This document shows positions 10,539 to 23,001 of a stretch of DNA of 64,000 nt, piece by piece (positions within the stretch are counted from its first letter, which is position 1; each line of letters begins with the position of its first letter). The translations under genes were made by a program, and so were the position numbers. Under the pieces are notes generated by a model. That model was not told where the DNA came from. It saw only the letters and a program-made list of their open reading frames with translations, and searched no databases. The DNA comes from Thalassotalea sp. Sam97 (GTDB lineage Bacteria > Pseudomonadota > Gammaproteobacteria > Enterobacterales > Alteromonadaceae): the NCBI RefSeq assembly GCF_041379765.1, contig NZ_CP166919.1:2976001-3040000 (forward strand). Reading direction: 5' to 3'.

Positions 10539-10850
10539 ATGTATCAAATTGTTTTATGTAATTGCCCGAACAACGAAGTAGCAACCACTATTGCGAAACG
10601 ATTAGTAGGTGATAAACTCGCCGCCTGTGTTAACATAATCGCCAATGTCAGCTCAGTATATCGTTGGCAAGACAATATCGAAATAGATAACGAAGTCACC
10701 TTATTGATCAAGAGTAAAACATCGTTATTTAGCGAGATTGAGCAATGCATTGAGTCTATCCATCCTTATGATGTGTGTGAGATCATAGCAATCGATATCA
10801 ACCAAGGTAATCCATTGTATTTAAACTGGCTAAAAGAATCTGTGAAGTAA
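10539..10850 (+). CDS. cutA: Divalent-cation tolerance protein CutA
   Basis: Small trimeric PII-like protein linked to copper and other metal tolerance. I chose the ATG at 10539 (103 aa) over one at 10500: MYQIVLCNCPNNEVA matches the family N-terminus. Family motifs LAACVNII, SVYRWQDNIE and EIIAIDINQGNPLYLNWL are present. Its stop is 3 nt before dsbD, so the two form an operon, an arrangement common in gammaproteobacteria. Confidence 0.92.
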   Translation: MYQIVLCNCPNNEVATTIAKRLVGDKLAACVNIIANVSSVYRWQDNIEIDNEVTLLIKSKTSLFSEIEQCIESIHPYDVCEIIAIDINQGNPLYLNWLKESVK

Positions 10851-10853
10851 CTG

Positions 10854-12704
10854 ATGCAATTAATAACGTTAATATTTTCAGCGCTGCTGTTGTTCGCTCC
10901 ATTGCAGGCACATGCGCAAAGTTCAATTTTTGACACCTCCGCTATTGATAATACTTTATCCAATACGGAAGAGTTTTTACCGGTTGACGAAGCGTTTCGC
11001 TTTGACTTTTATCAGCAAGACAACAAGGTAGAAATATACTTTGGCATTGCCGATGGCTATTACTTATATCGCGATAAATTCAAATTCAGCATAGACAATG
11101 GTCAATTGCGCACATCTATCCTGCCTTTGGGCGTTGAACATGAAGATGAATACTTTGGTATTCAGCAAGTTTATTATCAACAAGCCAAATTTATCGTCGA
11201 GATAGCCCAGGCCAGTGCTAATGCACAGCTAACAATTACCTACCAAGGCTGTGCCGACAAAGGCTTGTGTTACCCGCCAACGAAAAAGCTTATTCCACTT
11301 AACGCCGTCAATAGCGCCAGCAGCGACGCCATTCTTGCCGGTTTAAGCGCTGCCGATAATAGCGCGGCTAATGAGGCTGTGAGTAATGCTACTGGTAGTA
11401 CGAATAACATCAGCAAAGCTCCTCTTAGTCAGCAAGATGAGCTGGCTGCTAAGTTGAGTTCCGACAACCTGCTGCTGGTGTTGTTAAGTTTTCTTGGCTT
11501 AGGCTTATTATTGTCATTTACCCCATGTGTGTTTCCAATGTACCCAATTCTTACCGGTATCATTGTTGGTCAAGGTAACAAACTCACCACCAAACGTGCG
11601 GCAACGCTATCGTTTGCTTACGTACAAGGTATGGCAATCACCTACACCATATTAGGCGTGGTTGTGGCGATGGCTGGTGCGCAATTTCAAGCAGCATTCC
11701 AACACCCAATCGTGCTTATTGCGCTAAGTATATTATTTATTATTTTGGCTTTATCTATGTTCGGCGTTTTCAACCTCGCCTTACCATCGAGCTGGCAAAA
11801 TAAACTGACCGAATTAAGTAATGAACAAAAAGGTGGTGCCATTGGTTCGGTATTTACCATGGGGGCTATTTCGGGCTTAGTCGCCTCTCCGTGTACTACC
11901 GCACCATTAACTGGCGCGCTAATTTATATAGCGCAAACGGGCGATGTCGTGGTTGGTGCCTCAGCTCTATATGCGTTAAGTATTGGTATGGGGATTCCGC
12001 TGCTTATCTTAGGTAGCTCAGGTGGTAAGTTATTGCCAAAAGCAGGCAATTGGATGAACATCATTAAAAATGTATTTGGTTTCTTATTGTTAGCAGTCCC
12101 CGTGTTTTTGCTTGAACGCTTCTTACCAGAAACGGTAACGAACTTACTTTGGGCGGCATTACTGCTGGTCACCGCAACCTATTTTTACGTTGTTAATTCG
12201 CAAACCGACAATGGCAATAAAGGCTTTTGGTTTGGCCTGCGCAGCTTAGTTATTTTTGTGTTGATGTTTTTTGCCGCTACCATCGGTTATCAAACCTTAG
12301 TTGGTCAATCCGCTGTGAGCCAACAAGCCACAGCAAAACAGTTTGTTGTTGTTAAAGATTTAAATGAACTTAAACAAACGGTTCGCGACGCAAATAGTAA
12401 TGGCCAAACGGTGATGGTCGATTTGTACGCTGATTGGTGTGTCGCCTGTAAAGAGTTTGAAAAATACACCTTCCCTGTAGCGAGTGTGCAACAAGCGCTC
12501 AGCAACACGCTATTAGTCAAAATCGATTTAACCGACACTGGCTCTGATGCTAGCGTTGAAATTATGGAACACTTTAACGTGTTTGGCTTGCCGGCAATTT
12601 TATTCTTTGATGAAGATGGCAACGAATTAACGCAACAACGCGTCACTGGATTTATGCAAGCTGAGCCCTTCGCTGCTCACATAAAACGCATTTTCAATTC
12701 ATAA
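10854..12704 (+). CDS. dsbD: Thiol:disulfide interchange protein DsbD
   Basis: Carries electrons from cytoplasmic thioredoxin across the inner membrane to periplasmic DsbC, DsbG and cytochrome c maturation. 616 aa with a signal peptide (cleavage near AHAQS), an N-terminal immunoglobulin-like domain with its cysteine pair in GCADKGLCYPP, a central eight-helix domain with the two redox cysteines in FTPCVFPM and SPCTTAPL, and a C-terminal thioredoxin domain with the CVAC active site after LYADW. All six catalytic cysteines are present. Begins 3 nt after cutA. Confidence 0.96.
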   Translation: MQLITLIFSALLLFAPLQAHAQSSIFDTSAIDNTLSNTEEFLPVDEAFRFDFYQQDNKVEIYFGIADGYYLYRDKFKFSIDNGQLRTSILPLGVEHEDEYFGIQQVYYQQAKFIVEIAQASANAQLTITYQGCADKGLCYPPTKKLIPLNAVNSASSDAILAGLSAADNSAANEAVSNATGSTNNISKAPLSQQDELAAKLSSDNLLLVLLSFLGLGLLLSFTPCVFPMYPILTGIIVGQGNKLTTKRAATLSFAYVQGMAITYTILGVVVAMAGAQFQAAFQHPIVLIALSILFIILALSMFGVFNLALPSSWQNKLTELSNEQKGGAIGSVFTMGAISGLVASPCTTAPLTGALIYIAQTGDVVVGASALYALSIGMGIPLLILGSSGGKLLPKAGNWMNIIKNVFGFLLLAVPVFLLERFLPETVTNLLWAALLLVTATYFYVVNSQTDNGNKGFWFGLRSLVIFVLMFFAATIGYQTLVGQSAVSQQATAKQFVVVKDLNELKQTVRDANSNGQTVMVDLYADWCVACKEFEKYTFPVASVQQALSNTLLVKIDLTDTGSDASVEIMEHFNVFGLPAILFFDEDGNELTQQRVTGFMQAEPFAAHIKRIFNS

Positions 12705-12723
12705 AATAATCAGTGTTAATGCT

Positions 12724-12757
12724 AAGCCTCAATAAGTTTACTTATTGGGGCTTTTTT
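12724..12757 (+). terminator. Terminator of cutA-dsbD
   Basis: 13-bp stem (AAGCCTCAATAAG / CTTATTGGGGCTT, one G-T pair) with loop TTTA and a T-run. Confidence 0.9.
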
Positions 12758-12936
12758 ATTGACCAAAATCAATCTGTAGTGATTAGACCAGTATTTTACT
12801 GCTAACTTCTGCGAAAATCTCTATAATGTGCTGCAATTTAAAAAAACCGTGTCATATTAGGATAAACTCAAAGTTGCTCGACTAAAAAAACGAGCAAGTT
12901 TATTAAAAATAAAAATTAATATGGATTTCTCTGCAG

Positions 12937-13389
12937 ATGACGACAAGATATAAAGTTTTAGTGTTAAATGGTCCGAACTTAAACATGCTAGGCAAACGTG
13001 AGCCTAATCTGTACGGTTCGCAAACTTTGGCCAACATAATAGATTCGCTAAGCCAACAAGCTAAGCAACTAAATATCGAACTGTCGCAGTTGCAAAGCAA
13101 CGCTGAACACGAACTTATTGAGCGCATTCACCAAGCATATGGTGTTGTCGACTACATCATTATTAACCCTGCGGCGTTTACTCATACCAGCGTAGCGTTA
13201 CGGGATGCATTGTTAGCAGTCGACATTCCATTTGTTGAAGTGCATTTATCAAACGTTCATGCACGCGAACAATTTAGAAAACATTCATACCTTTCGGATA
13301 TAGCCGATGGTGTAATTTGTGGGCTTGGCGCACATGGCTACTCATATGCCTTGCAACACGCCCATTATCAACTGAATAAAAATACATAA
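12937..13389 (+). CDS. aroQ: 3-dehydroquinate dehydratase, type II
   Basis: Third step of the shikimate pathway. The 150-aa length and motifs [36 protein letters not shown] and [12 protein letters not shown] are those of the dodecameric type II enzyme; the catalytic tyrosine is in NLYG and the histidine in VEVHLSN. It precedes accB by 22 bp, the usual aroQ-accB-accC arrangement. The gap upstream (12758-12936) should contain the operon promoter. Confidence 0.96.
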   Translation: MTTRYKVLVLNGPNLNMLGKREPNLYGSQTLANIIDSLSQQAKQLNIELSQLQSNAEHELIERIHQAYGVVDYIIINPAAFTHTSVALRDALLAVDIPFVEVHLSNVHAREQFRKHSYLSDIADGVICGLGAHGYSYALQHAHYQLNKNT

Positions 13390-13411
13390 AAACATTATTT
13401 AAGGTGTACTA

Positions 13412-13849
13412 ATGGATATTCGTAAAATTAAAAAACTAATTGAGCTTGTTGAAGATTCAGGTATTAGCGAACTAGAAATCTCAGAAGGCGAAGAGTCGGT
13501 ACGCATCAGCCGTGGCGGTCAAGTAATGGCAGCACCAGTTGCGGCGCCAGTAGCGGCACCAGTTGCAGCACCAGTTACAGCTGCTCCAGCGGCGCCAGCG
13601 GCAGAAGCGATTTCTGGTCACATTGTACGTTCACCAATGGTTGGTACGTTCTACTCAGCGTCATCTCCTGATGCACCTAAGTTTGTTGAAGTTGGTCAAC
13701 ACGTTAACGCTGGCGACACACTATGTATCGTTGAAGCGATGAAAATGATGAACCAAATCGAAGCTGATAAATCAGGTGTTATTAAACAAATTCTTGCTGA
13801 AAACGAAGATACAATTGAATTTGATCAACCGTTATTCGTAATCGAATAA
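13412..13849 (+). CDS. accB: Biotin carboxyl carrier protein of acetyl-CoA carboxylase
   Basis: 145 aa. Carries the biotin that AccC carboxylates and AccA/AccD use to form malonyl-CoA. The biotinyl lysine is in [10 protein letters not shown] flexible Ala/Pro/Val linker (about residues 35-62, AAPV repeated four times) joins the N-terminal segment to the biotinyl domain. Followed by accC after 22 bp. Confidence 0.97.
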   Translation: MDIRKIKKLIELVEDSGISELEISEGEESVRISRGGQVMAAPVAAPVAAPVAAPVTAAPAAPAAEAISGHIVRSPMVGTFYSASSPDAPKFVEVGQHVNAGDTLCIVEAMKMMNQIEADKSGVIKQILAENEDTIEFDQPLFVIE

Positions 13850-13871
13850 GCAATCGGGGAAGACTAATTCC

Positions 13872-15218
13872 ATGTTAAATAAAGTTGTTATAGCCAACCG
13901 TGGTGAGATTGCCTTGCGTATTTTACGCGCTTGTAAAGAGCTCGGCATCAAAACGGTTGCTGTCCATTCAACGGCAGATAAAAATCTAAAACATGTGTTG
14001 CTAGCCGACGAAACCATTTGTATTGGTAAACCAGCAGCAACAGAAAGCTACCTTGATATTCCACGCATCATCACCGCTGCGGAAGTAACCGACGCGGATG
14101 CGATCCACCCAGGTTATGGTTTCCTTGCAGAAAATGCTGATTTTGCGGAGCAGGTAGAAGATTCAGGTTTTGCCTTCATCGGTCCAAAAGCTGATGCGAT
14201 TCGCCTAATGGGTGATAAAGTATCGGCTATCGAAGCGATGAAAAAAGCTGGCGTACCTTGTGTACCAGGCTCAGATGGCCCACTAACTGATGACGAACAA
14301 GCAAACCTTGCACATGGTCGTCGTATTGGCTACCCAGTAATCATCAAAGCCTCAGGTGGTGGCGGTGGTCGTGGTATGCGTGTTGTACGCGATGAAGCCG
14401 ACTTGCTTGAATCAATTCAATTAACCAAAGCAGAAGCCCGTGCCGCATTCAACAATGACATGGTGTACATGGAGAAATTCCTAGAAAACCCTCGTCACGT
14501 TGAAATTCAAGTGCTTGCTGATGGTCAAGGTGGTGCAATTCACTTAGGTGAGCGTGACTGTTCAATGCAACGTCGTCACCAAAAGGTGGTTGAAGAAGCG
14601 CCTGCTCCTGGCATTACTGAAGAAGTACGTGCAAAAATTGGTGAGCGTTGTTGTAATGCGTGTATCGAAATTGGTTACCGCGGTGCAGGTACCTTCGAAT
14701 TTTTATACGAAAACGGTGAGTTCTACTTCATTGAAATGAATACCCGTATTCAGGTTGAGCACCCAGTGACTGAAATGGTGACTGGTGTAGACCTAATCAA
14801 AGAGCAATTGCGCGTTGCCGCTGGTGAAAAGCTAAGCCTGAAGCAAGAAGATATCCAAGTGAAAGGTCATGCTATTGAGTGTCGTATTAACGCTGAAGAT
14901 CCGCGTACCTTTATCCCTTCACCGGGTAAAATAACACGTTTTCATGCCCCAGGTGGTATGGGTGTACGTTGGGATTCTCACGTATACACTGACTACTCAG
15001 TGCCGCCTCATTATGACTCAATGATCGGTAAACTGATCACTTACGGTGAAACTCGTGATGTTGCTATCGCGCGCATGAAAAACGCCTTAGATGAGCTAGT
15101 GATCGATGGTATTAAAACCAACATCACCCTGCAAGAAGACATCATGGCCGATGTTGGGTTTGCTCGTGGTGGTGCCAACATTCACTACCTTGAGAAAAAG
15201 CTTGCTGATATTGAGTAA
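13872..15218 (+). CDS. accC: Biotin carboxylase, acetyl-CoA carboxylase subunit
   Basis: ATP-dependent carboxylation of biotin on AccB. The 448-aa protein has the ATP-grasp glycine loop [14 protein letters not shown], the [10 protein letters not shown] segment and the catalytic [14 protein letters not shown] motif. Last gene of aroQ-accB-accC, followed by a hairpin terminator. Confidence 0.97.
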   Translation: MLNKVVIANRGEIALRILRACKELGIKTVAVHSTADKNLKHVLLADETICIGKPAATESYLDIPRIITAAEVTDADAIHPGYGFLAENADFAEQVEDSGFAFIGPKADAIRLMGDKVSAIEAMKKAGVPCVPGSDGPLTDDEQANLAHGRRIGYPVIIKASGGGGGRGMRVVRDEADLLESIQLTKAEARAAFNNDMVYMEKFLENPRHVEIQVLADGQGGAIHLGERDCSMQRRHQKVVEEAPAPGITEEVRAKIGERCCNACIEIGYRGAGTFEFLYENGEFYFIEMNTRIQVEHPVTEMVTGVDLIKEQLRVAAGEKLSLKQEDIQVKGHAIECRINAEDPRTFIPSPGKITRFHAPGGMGVRWDSHVYTDYSVPPHYDSMIGKLITYGETRDVAIARMKNALDELVIDGIKTNITLQEDIMADVGFARGGANIHYLEKKLADIE

Positions 15219-15244
15219 TCGATAGTCGGCCCGTTTTGAATCAC

Positions 15245-15270
15245 AAAACCCTGCAAATGCAGGGTTTTTT
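15245..15270 (+). terminator. Terminator of aroQ-accBC
   Basis: AAAACCCTGC-AAAT-GCAGGGTTTTTT, a perfect 10-bp stem with a T-run, 26 nt after the accC stop. Confidence 0.92.
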
Positions 15271-15377
15271 ATTACAACAAAGCACAGTAAAATCACATGA
15301 TAGTGAGCACCGCATGATCAGGTTACGTACTAGTAAGTAACAGGTTAACCGCGCGATAAACAAGATTAGAGATCAAT

Positions 15378-15545
15378 ATGACAGAGCAGATAGACGTTAT
15401 TGAAAAACCATTACCACCGGGTGACGGCGAGTGTTGTGAAAGTGGTTCGTGTAACCCGTGTGTGTGGGATTTTTACTATAGCGAATTACAAAAATGGCGA
15501 ATTCAACAAGCTGAGCTTAAAAAATCAGCTGAACAAAAAGACTAA
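15378..15545 (+). CDS. Small cysteine-rich protein, oxidoreductase-like N-terminal domain
   Basis: A 55-aa gene, too short for usual ORF cutoffs. Translation gives PLPPGDGECCESGSCNPCVWDFYY in two overlapping parts (PLPPGDGECCESG and SCNPCVWDFYYSEL), with four cysteines in CC-x4-C-x2-C spacing, followed by a charged helix. This matches the conserved segment of the oxidoreductase-like family (PF09791 type) as I remember it. Function unknown; the cysteines suggest metal or cluster binding. It lies alone between the accC terminator and the convergent Bcr/CflA gene. Confidence 0.75.
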   Translation: MTEQIDVIEKPLPPGDGECCESGSCNPCVWDFYYSELQKWRIQQAELKKSAEQKD

Positions 15546-15733
15546 TCAAGCCAGTGCGATTGAGCTCGATTGTAAGTAATCAATCACAAACCAATTTTGT
15601 ATAACAAGTTATAATAGTAAGCGAATTAGTTAGCTTAAATCATTCCGCTTGGAGTAAAATTGCTGCATCGAATATCGTTCCAGCCCAAGACCGCAACATT
15701 AGGTATTATCGCTACCTATTGCTATCGTTATGC

Positions 15734-16954
15734 TTAGCTATCGCTTTTCTTGGCGAACAAGACATCGTTAATGTTCGCGCGCTGAAACACACCTATGGCA
15801 AGCACAGAAACAAACATCAATACCGTAAACGGAATGGCGGTATCATTGTGAAAAAACGTCAATATAGGCCCAGCTAAGGCACCAACACCAAAACGCAAGG
15901 TACCAATAACCGCAGTCGCGGTCCCGGTATTGTTAGCAAAACTGATCAATATTAGTGAGTCGGCGCTCACCGCGATTAATGATATGGACGACATCAGTGG
16001 CAATATACAGATCACAGTCCAAAAGAGCGGTAAGCCAAAGGTATTAACGAGCACTAACAAGGCTGCGGCTATCGTTCCCATAAAAAATGCGCCAACTAAT
16101 ATGCGTTGCGATCCTAATTTGCCAACCATTTTAGTATTAAACACATGGGCGAGCATGAGCGCGATAATATTTAGACCAAATAAAAAGCTAAACATAAATT
16201 CGCTGGTTTTAAATATTTGTAAATAAACAAATGGTATTGCCGTTAAGTAGGCAAAAAACGACAGCGATACTAGCATCGAAGCGAGAATATAAGGTCTGGC
16301 AGGCTTACTCGAAAATACCGTTTTATAATTGCCAATAATATCTATTTTCGGCTTGCTCTGACCACCAGCACGAGCAGGCACTTCGGGGAGCTTGAGTAAA
16401 CAACCAATAAAAATCAGTAACGCATAGACTGATAAAAACACGAACATCGCCTGCCAGTTAAAAACAAACATAATAGCACTGCCAAGTGTGGGAGCAGCCA
16501 ACGGCGCCAGCATCATAATCATCGAGACATACGACATGCCTTTTGCGGTGTTTTGGCCGTAAAACTGGCGAATGACGCCCGGCACCACCACCGTTGCAGC
16601 ACTGCCACAAAATGCTTGAGCAAACCGCAAGCTAGTAAACTGCTCAGCGGTTTGCGCAAAAGCCAATAATAGTGACAATATAGAAAACAACAGCAAACCC
16701 GTTAAAGCCAGTTTGCGACGACCGATGCTATCGGCAACAGGGCCAAACAATAATAAACCAAGTGCGTATCCCGCCAAATACACGCTTAATGAATTTTGAA
16801 TAACGGCAATCGAAACCTGATAATAATCAGCAATAGATAACATGCCAGGCAAGTATAAATCGAGTGCCAACGGGGTAATGGCAACAACAGAGGCCAATAA
16901 AGGCAATAAGATTTTCATGTTCGCTTGCATGGTTTGCGCGTCAGTGTGTGGCAT
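15734..16954 (-). CDS. Bcr/CflA-family multidrug efflux MFS transporter
   Basis: 406-aa, twelve-helix major facilitator protein of the drug:H+ antiporter 12-TMS group. Features include the N-terminal LDLYLPGMLSIADYYQVS, typical of Bcr/CflA proteins, the loop 2-3 motif GPVADSIGRRKLALTG, and the motif-C-like GVIRQFYGQ region after TM4. Substrate cannot be read from sequence; relatives export bicyclomycin, chloramphenicol, sulfonamides or cysteine. Divergent from the MOSC gene, with 107 bp between the two starts. Confidence 0.87.
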   Translation of the reverse strand: MPHTDAQTMQANMKILLPLLASVVAITPLALDLYLPGMLSIADYYQVSIAVIQNSLSVYLAGYALGLLLFGPVADSIGRRKLALTGLLLFSILSLLLAFAQTAEQFTSLRFAQAFCGSAATVVVPGVIRQFYGQNTAKGMSYVSMIMMLAPLAAPTLGSAIMFVFNWQAMFVFLSVYALLIFIGCLLKLPEVPARAGGQSKPKIDIIGNYKTVFSSKPARPYILASMLVSLSFFAYLTAIPFVYLQIFKTSEFMFSFLFGLNIIALMLAHVFNTKMVGKLGSQRILVGAFFMGTIAAALLVLVNTFGLPLFWTVICILPLMSSISLIAVSADSLILISFANNTGTATAVIGTLRFGVGALAGPILTFFHNDTAIPFTVLMFVSVLAIGVFQRANINDVLFAKKSDS

Positions 16955-17061
16955 AACGGGTGAGGTACAGCTATTGATATTCGCAGTGAGCCTAGTATAA
17001 CGGATCTTTAACCATTAAGTGTTATAATCTATCCGCGCTTTCATCACGACAGGGAATGAAC

Positions 17062-17862
17062 ATGATTTTGCAAGATATATACAGTTATCCTCTTAAATCC
17101 GGCAAAGGACAGCGTCAGCAGCAAGCCTTTATCAGTGAGCGCGGTGTCCCCTTTGATCGCTACTTTGTGATAACTGACAACAACGGCAAATTCATTACCG
17201 GCCGGACCAAAGCCAATATGGTTCATATTGAGTGTCAACTACTAACCATAAATAATGACGATTATGTGCGTTTTCAAGCTCCTAATATGCCAGCATTACA
17301 GCTGAAATTAGACGCCTTTAGCGAACATTACAGCCCAGTTAAAGTCTGGCAAGATACCATCGATGCCCAACATGTTGGTAGCGAAGCCGATCAATGGTTT
17401 GCACAATTTCTAGCAACACAATGTCGATTATATTTTTTAGGTACTCACTCATCAAGACAGGTGCAAGGTTATCAAAACCAACTGAGTTTTGCCGATGGTT
17501 ATCCGATTTTACTTATTGGTGATGGTTCATTGCATGACTTAAATAGCCGCTTAAATAAGCCGGTAAGCATGAGCCAATTTCGCCCAAATTTAGTGATTGC
17601 CGATTGCCCTGCATTTGCAGAGGATGACTGGCAGGAAATAAAAATTGGTGAGGTGCACTTTGCCATCGCTAAACCATGTAGCCGCTGTATTTTTACCACA
17701 GTAAATAGCAAGACTGGTGAGCGAGATGAGCATAAAGAGCCGCTAACAACGTTGGCAAGCTATCGTCGTGCAGATAATGGTGATATTAATTTTGGTCAAA
17801 ATCTCGTGCCACTCAATCAAGGTGTTATTCACCAGGGTGAACCACTAAAGGTTATTCGTTAA
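17062..17862 (+). CDS. MOSC domain-containing protein (YcbX-like)
   Basis: MOSC proteins bind the molybdenum cofactor or act on N-hydroxylated substrates; YcbX is the relevant E. coli relative. The protein (266 aa) has an N-terminal beta-barrel domain (DIYSYPLKSGKGQ, RYFVITDNNGKFITGR) and a MOSC core ending with the conserved cysteine in KPCSRCIFTTVN. I chose ATG 17062 rather than 17056 because AGGG (17051-17054) is then 7 nt away. YcbX's C-terminal 2Fe-2S ferredoxin domain is absent here, so electrons must come from a separate partner. Confidence 0.85.
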   Translation: MILQDIYSYPLKSGKGQRQQQAFISERGVPFDRYFVITDNNGKFITGRTKANMVHIECQLLTINNDDYVRFQAPNMPALQLKLDAFSEHYSPVKVWQDTIDAQHVGSEADQWFAQFLATQCRLYFLGTHSSRQVQGYQNQLSFADGYPILLIGDGSLHDLNSRLNKPVSMSQFRPNLVIADCPAFAEDDWQEIKIGEVHFAIAKPCSRCIFTTVNSKTGERDEHKEPLTTLASYRRADNGDINFGQNLVPLNQGVIHQGEPLKVIR

Positions 17863-17940
17863 GATACGACAAAAGTTAAGCTGAAATAAGCGACGATTAT
17901 TTGTATAATGCCGACGATTTAACTAACTTGGCGTACCACA

Positions 17941-18522
17941 ATGTTGTTGATGATAGACAACTACGACTCTTTTACTTTTAATCTTGTCCACTACTTTGAA
18001 GAACTTGGTCAAGATGTCAGAGTATATCGCAACGATGAAATCAGCATCGCAGATATTGAAGACTTAAAACCTGACTACATCGTGATTTCGCCAGGCCCAT
18101 GCGATCCAAATAGCGCCGGTTTATCACTAGACATTATCGCTAAGTTTGCCGGTATCATCCCTATTTTAGGTGTTTGCTTAGGGCATCAAAGTATTGCCCA
18201 GCACTTTGGTGGCAAGGTCGAAAAAGCGCAAAAAGTGATGCACGGTAAGACCTCGCTAATTAAGCACAATAACCAAAGTGTATTTACTGGCTTAAATAAT
18301 CCACTACAAGTTACCCGTTATCACTCATTAATCGTCAATGCTGATAGCCTACCTGAGTGCTTAGAAGTCACCGCTTGGAGTGAAGATGAGCAGGGCAATT
18401 TCGCCGAAATCATGGGTTTGCAACACAAAACTCTGGCCATTGTCGGCGTGCAATTTCATCCTGAATCCATTTTGACTGAACAAGGTCACCAGTTACTCAA
18501 TAATTTTTTACAGCTAAAGTGA
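17941..18522 (+). CDS. pabA: Aminodeoxychorismate/anthranilate synthase glutaminase component
   Basis: Class I glutamine amidotransferase subunit supplying ammonia to PabB for folate (and possibly to TrpE for tryptophan). 193 aa with [18 protein letters not shown] at the start, the catalytic cysteine in GVCLGHQ, and the His-Glu dyad in [13 protein letters not shown]. It stands 5' of a PilZ gene and the ast operon. The pabA-argD/astC neighbourhood is common in Alteromonadales, which favours pabA over trpG. Confidence 0.9.
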   Translation: MLLMIDNYDSFTFNLVHYFEELGQDVRVYRNDEISIADIEDLKPDYIVISPGPCDPNSAGLSLDIIAKFAGIIPILGVCLGHQSIAQHFGGKVEKAQKVMHGKTSLIKHNNQSVFTGLNNPLQVTRYHSLIVNADSLPECLEVTAWSEDEQGNFAEIMGLQHKTLAIVGVQFHPESILTEQGHQLLNNFLQLK

Positions 18523-18613
18523 TATAAATTCATCATTACCGATGACAAGCTTTGATTTTTTCGTTACTTTAATGGTTACCGTTTATTAACACATTAAATA
18601 ATAACAAAAAACC

Positions 18614-18946
18614 ATGTTACATGAACGACGCTTTAGCCCTCGTAAAACCTACATCACTCCTGTTCAATTAGTTGCCAAAGACGGTAGCGAATGGCCTGCG
18701 CAAAGCCAAAATTTATCACTATTGGGGATGGAAATTGGTGTTAATAAGCAAACAGTCGAGCACCTAACCCAGTTTAAAAAGTTACCCATCGAGTTTAATC
18801 TTAGCTTTAGCAACCATCCGCTAGAGCAACTCCCTTGTCGCCTGGTGATTAATCGTCGTTGCGCCCACGATGACTTTATTTTAGGCGTTAAATTCGTCAA
18901 TCTTTCCCCCCAGCAAAACCAGCTAATCCAGCAGTTAATCACCTAG
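18614..18946 (+). CDS. PilZ domain protein (c-di-GMP receptor candidate)
   Basis: 110-aa single-domain protein. The two c-di-GMP-binding signatures are present: RxxxR near the N-terminus (RRFSPRK) and the (D/N)xSxxG motif as NLSLLGMEIG, correctly spaced for a PilZ barrel. It should therefore bind c-di-GMP (inference from motif). No attached output domain; the target could be pilus, flagellar or exopolysaccharide machinery encoded elsewhere. Confidence 0.85.
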   Translation: MLHERRFSPRKTYITPVQLVAKDGSEWPAQSQNLSLLGMEIGVNKQTVEHLTQFKKLPIEFNLSFSNHPLEQLPCRLVINRRCAHDDFILGVKFVNLSPQQNQLIQQLIT

Positions 18947-20458
<1,512 letters not shown>

Positions 20459-20477
20459 GCACAATAGGATCGATGAT

Positions 20478-21494
20478 ATGATCATTGTTAGACCTATTAG
20501 AAGTAGCGATTATGATGCCTTGCATCAAATCGCTATTGAGTCAGGGCACGGCTTTACCAGCTTACCGGTAAATGAAGAGCTGCTATTAAATCGCATTAAT
20601 GGCGCCAACCAGTCGTTTCATAAACAAACCAACTTTGACGGTAATGAAAGTTACCTGTTTGTTATGGAAGATAGTGAAACGGGTGAGGTCGTCGGTACCA
20701 GCGGTATCGAAGCCGCGGTTGGTTTAAACGACGCTTTTTACCATTATCATGTCGGTAAGGTTGTGCATTCATCACGCGAGCTAAATATATACAACAATAT
20801 TGATGTACTTTCGCTGAACAACGATTACACCGGAGCTTCCGAGCTATGTACCTTGTTTTTACGCAACAGTTATCGCGCGAATAACAATGGTCGTTTTTTA
20901 TCGAAAGTTCGCTTTTTATTTATGGCTGAGCATCCGCAGCGCTTTAATTCAACGGTGATCGCCGAAATGCGCGGTGTATCCGATGAAAATGGTAACTCAC
21001 CATTTTGGCAGTGGTTGGAAGAGCACTTTTTCTCAATGGACTTTCCAACGGCAGATTACCTAACGGGTATTGGCAAAAAAGCATTCATTGCCGAATTAAT
21101 GCCTAAGTACCCGATTTATGTAAGCTTACTAAGCAAAGAAGCACAGCAAGTGATCGGCCAAGTTCACAAAGATACCGTACCGGCACTGCGCTTACTTGAG
21201 CGAGAAGGTTTTGTCAGCCGCGGTTATGTCGATATCTTCGATGCCGGCCCGACCGTTGAGTGTGAACTGACAAACATCAAAACAGTACGCACATCAGAGC
21301 GTTATCAGGTAGCCATCGGTGAAGTTAGTGATGCAGAACGTCACATGGTGATTAATCAAGACGTGCAAAATTTCCGTGCAGTATACCAGCCGGTCAGAAC
21401 TGATATTGACAGTAAGATTGCCACCATAAGTACTGAAACAGCAAAAGCTCTACAAGTTAACGCTGGCGATATTATTCGCTTGGCAAAAGCATAA
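20478..21494 (+). CDS. astA: Arginine N-succinyltransferase
   Basis: First step of the ammonia-producing AST pathway: arginine plus succinyl-CoA. 338 aa with the family N-terminus [19 protein letters not shown] and conserved [20 protein letters not shown] and [10 protein letters not shown] segments. It follows astC by 19 bp and is followed by astD after 13 bp, so the three are co-transcribed. Confidence 0.95.
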   Translation: MIIVRPIRSSDYDALHQIAIESGHGFTSLPVNEELLLNRINGANQSFHKQTNFDGNESYLFVMEDSETGEVVGTSGIEAAVGLNDAFYHYHVGKVVHSSRELNIYNNIDVLSLNNDYTGASELCTLFLRNSYRANNNGRFLSKVRFLFMAEHPQRFNSTVIAEMRGVSDENGNSPFWQWLEEHFFSMDFPTADYLTGIGKKAFIAELMPKYPIYVSLLSKEAQQVIGQVHKDTVPALRLLEREGFVSRGYVDIFDAGPTVECELTNIKTVRTSERYQVAIGEVSDAERHMVINQDVQNFRAVYQPVRTDIDSKIATISTETAKALQVNAGDIIRLAKA

Positions 21495-21507
21495 CGTGGG
21501 AGAAGTT

Positions 21508-22977
21508 ATGACAAATAACGTACAATTTATTAATGGTGACTGGGTTGCAGGCCTTGGTCAGCCAATGACCTCGCTAAACCCAGCGACCAATGAAATGATC
21601 TGGCAAGGCGCCAGTGCAACACCTGAACAGGTCGAGCAAGCCATTACCAGCGCTCGTAAAGCTTTTGAAAGCTGGGGCGTGTTAGAAGTAGAAGAGCGCC
21701 TAGATGTTGTTAACCGCTTTATGCAAGTGTTGACAGACAACAAAGAAGAAATGGCTATTGCTATTGCCCGTGAAACAGGCAAGCCACTATGGGAAACGCG
21801 CACTGAAGCGGGTGCCATGATTGGTAAAATCAATATTTCAATCAAAGCCTATAATGAGCGCACTGGCACAGTTGAAAATGCCATGCCAGGTGCAAAGGCA
21901 TTTATTCGCCACAAACCACACGGTGTCGTGGCCGTATTTGGCCCGTATAATTTCCCTGGTCACTTACCTAATGGCCACATTGTGCCGGCTCTTATTGCTG
22001 GTAACACGGTTGTTTTCAAACCGTCAGAGCTAACCCCTATGGTTGCCGAGCTTACCATGAAATTATGGCAACAAGCCGGACTACCTGAAGGTGCAATCAA
22101 CTTAGTGCAAGGTGAAATTGAAACCGGTAAAGCACTTGCCTCTCACCCTGCGATCGATGGCTTATTCTTCACTGGCAGCTCGACCACAGGTAAACTTTTA
22201 CATGAGCAATTTTCTGGTCAGCCAGGCAAGATTTTAGCGCTAGAGATGGGTGGCAACAATCCGCTTATCGTTAATGATGTGGCTAATGTTGATGCGGCTG
22301 TTCACGATATTATTCAGTCGGCGTTTATTTCAACGGGTCAACGTTGTACTTGTGCACGCCGCCTATTTTTAAAAGACGATGCTAATGGCGATGCCATTTT
22401 AGCGAAATTAATTGCAGCGACTAAAGCAATTAAGGTCGGCTACTACGATGATGAACAACAACCGTTTATTGGTTCGATGATCAGCGCCAAGGCGGCTTCA
22501 GGCATGGTTGGCGCACAGCAAAAAATTATTGAGCTAGGTGGCAAAGTATTGGTTGAACTGACTCAACCAAACACAGAAACTGGCTTTGTCACACCGGGCA
22601 TTATCGATGTAAGCAACGTTAAAAATCTTCCGGATGAAGAGCACTTTGGACCACTACTTAAAGTGTATCGCTACAGCGATTTAGACAAAGCGATTGATGA
22701 AGCCAACAACACCAGTTTTGGTTTATCAGCGGGCTTATTAAGTGATAGTGAAGCCACTTACCAACACTTCTTTAAGCGCATTCGTGCTGGTATTGTAAAC
22801 TTCAACAAACCGATTACCGGCGCAAGTAGTGCTGCACCATTTGGTGGCATTGGTGACAGTGGTAACCATAGAGCAAGCGCATACTACGCGGCCGATTACT
22901 GTGCGTTCCCAGTTGCTTCTGTTGAGGCTGAGCAAGTAACTCTGCCAGAAAAATTAAGCCCTGGGCTTAGCATTTAA
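21508..22977 (+). CDS. astD: N-succinylglutamate 5-semialdehyde dehydrogenase
   Basis: NAD-dependent aldehyde dehydrogenase oxidising succinylglutamate semialdehyde. I chose ATG 21508 (489 aa): GGGAGAAG lies 2-9 nt upstream, while the GTG at 21496 precedes this ribosome-binding site. Motifs seen are [10 protein letters not shown] (cofactor), [11 protein letters not shown], the catalytic glutamate in [11 protein letters not shown] and the catalytic cysteine in [12 protein letters not shown]. astB and astE, the other pathway genes, are not in the window. Confidence 0.95.
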   Translation: MTNNVQFINGDWVAGLGQPMTSLNPATNEMIWQGASATPEQVEQAITSARKAFESWGVLEVEERLDVVNRFMQVLTDNKEEMAIAIARETGKPLWETRTEAGAMIGKINISIKAYNERTGTVENAMPGAKAFIRHKPHGVVAVFGPYNFPGHLPNGHIVPALIAGNTVVFKPSELTPMVAELTMKLWQQAGLPEGAINLVQGEIETGKALASHPAIDGLFFTGSSTTGKLLHEQFSGQPGKILALEMGGNNPLIVNDVANVDAAVHDIIQSAFISTGQRCTCARRLFLKDDANGDAILAKLIAATKAIKVGYYDDEQQPFIGSMISAKAASGMVGAQQKIIELGGKVLVELTQPNTETGFVTPGIIDVSNVKNLPDEEHFGPLLKVYRYSDLDKAIDEANNTSFGLSAGLLSDSEATYQHFFKRIRAGIVNFNKPITGASSAAPFGGIGDSGNHRASAYYAADYCAFPVASVEAEQVTLPEKLSPGLSI

Positions 22978-23001
22978 TGCATTGATGCAAAATGCTGTTA
23001 C

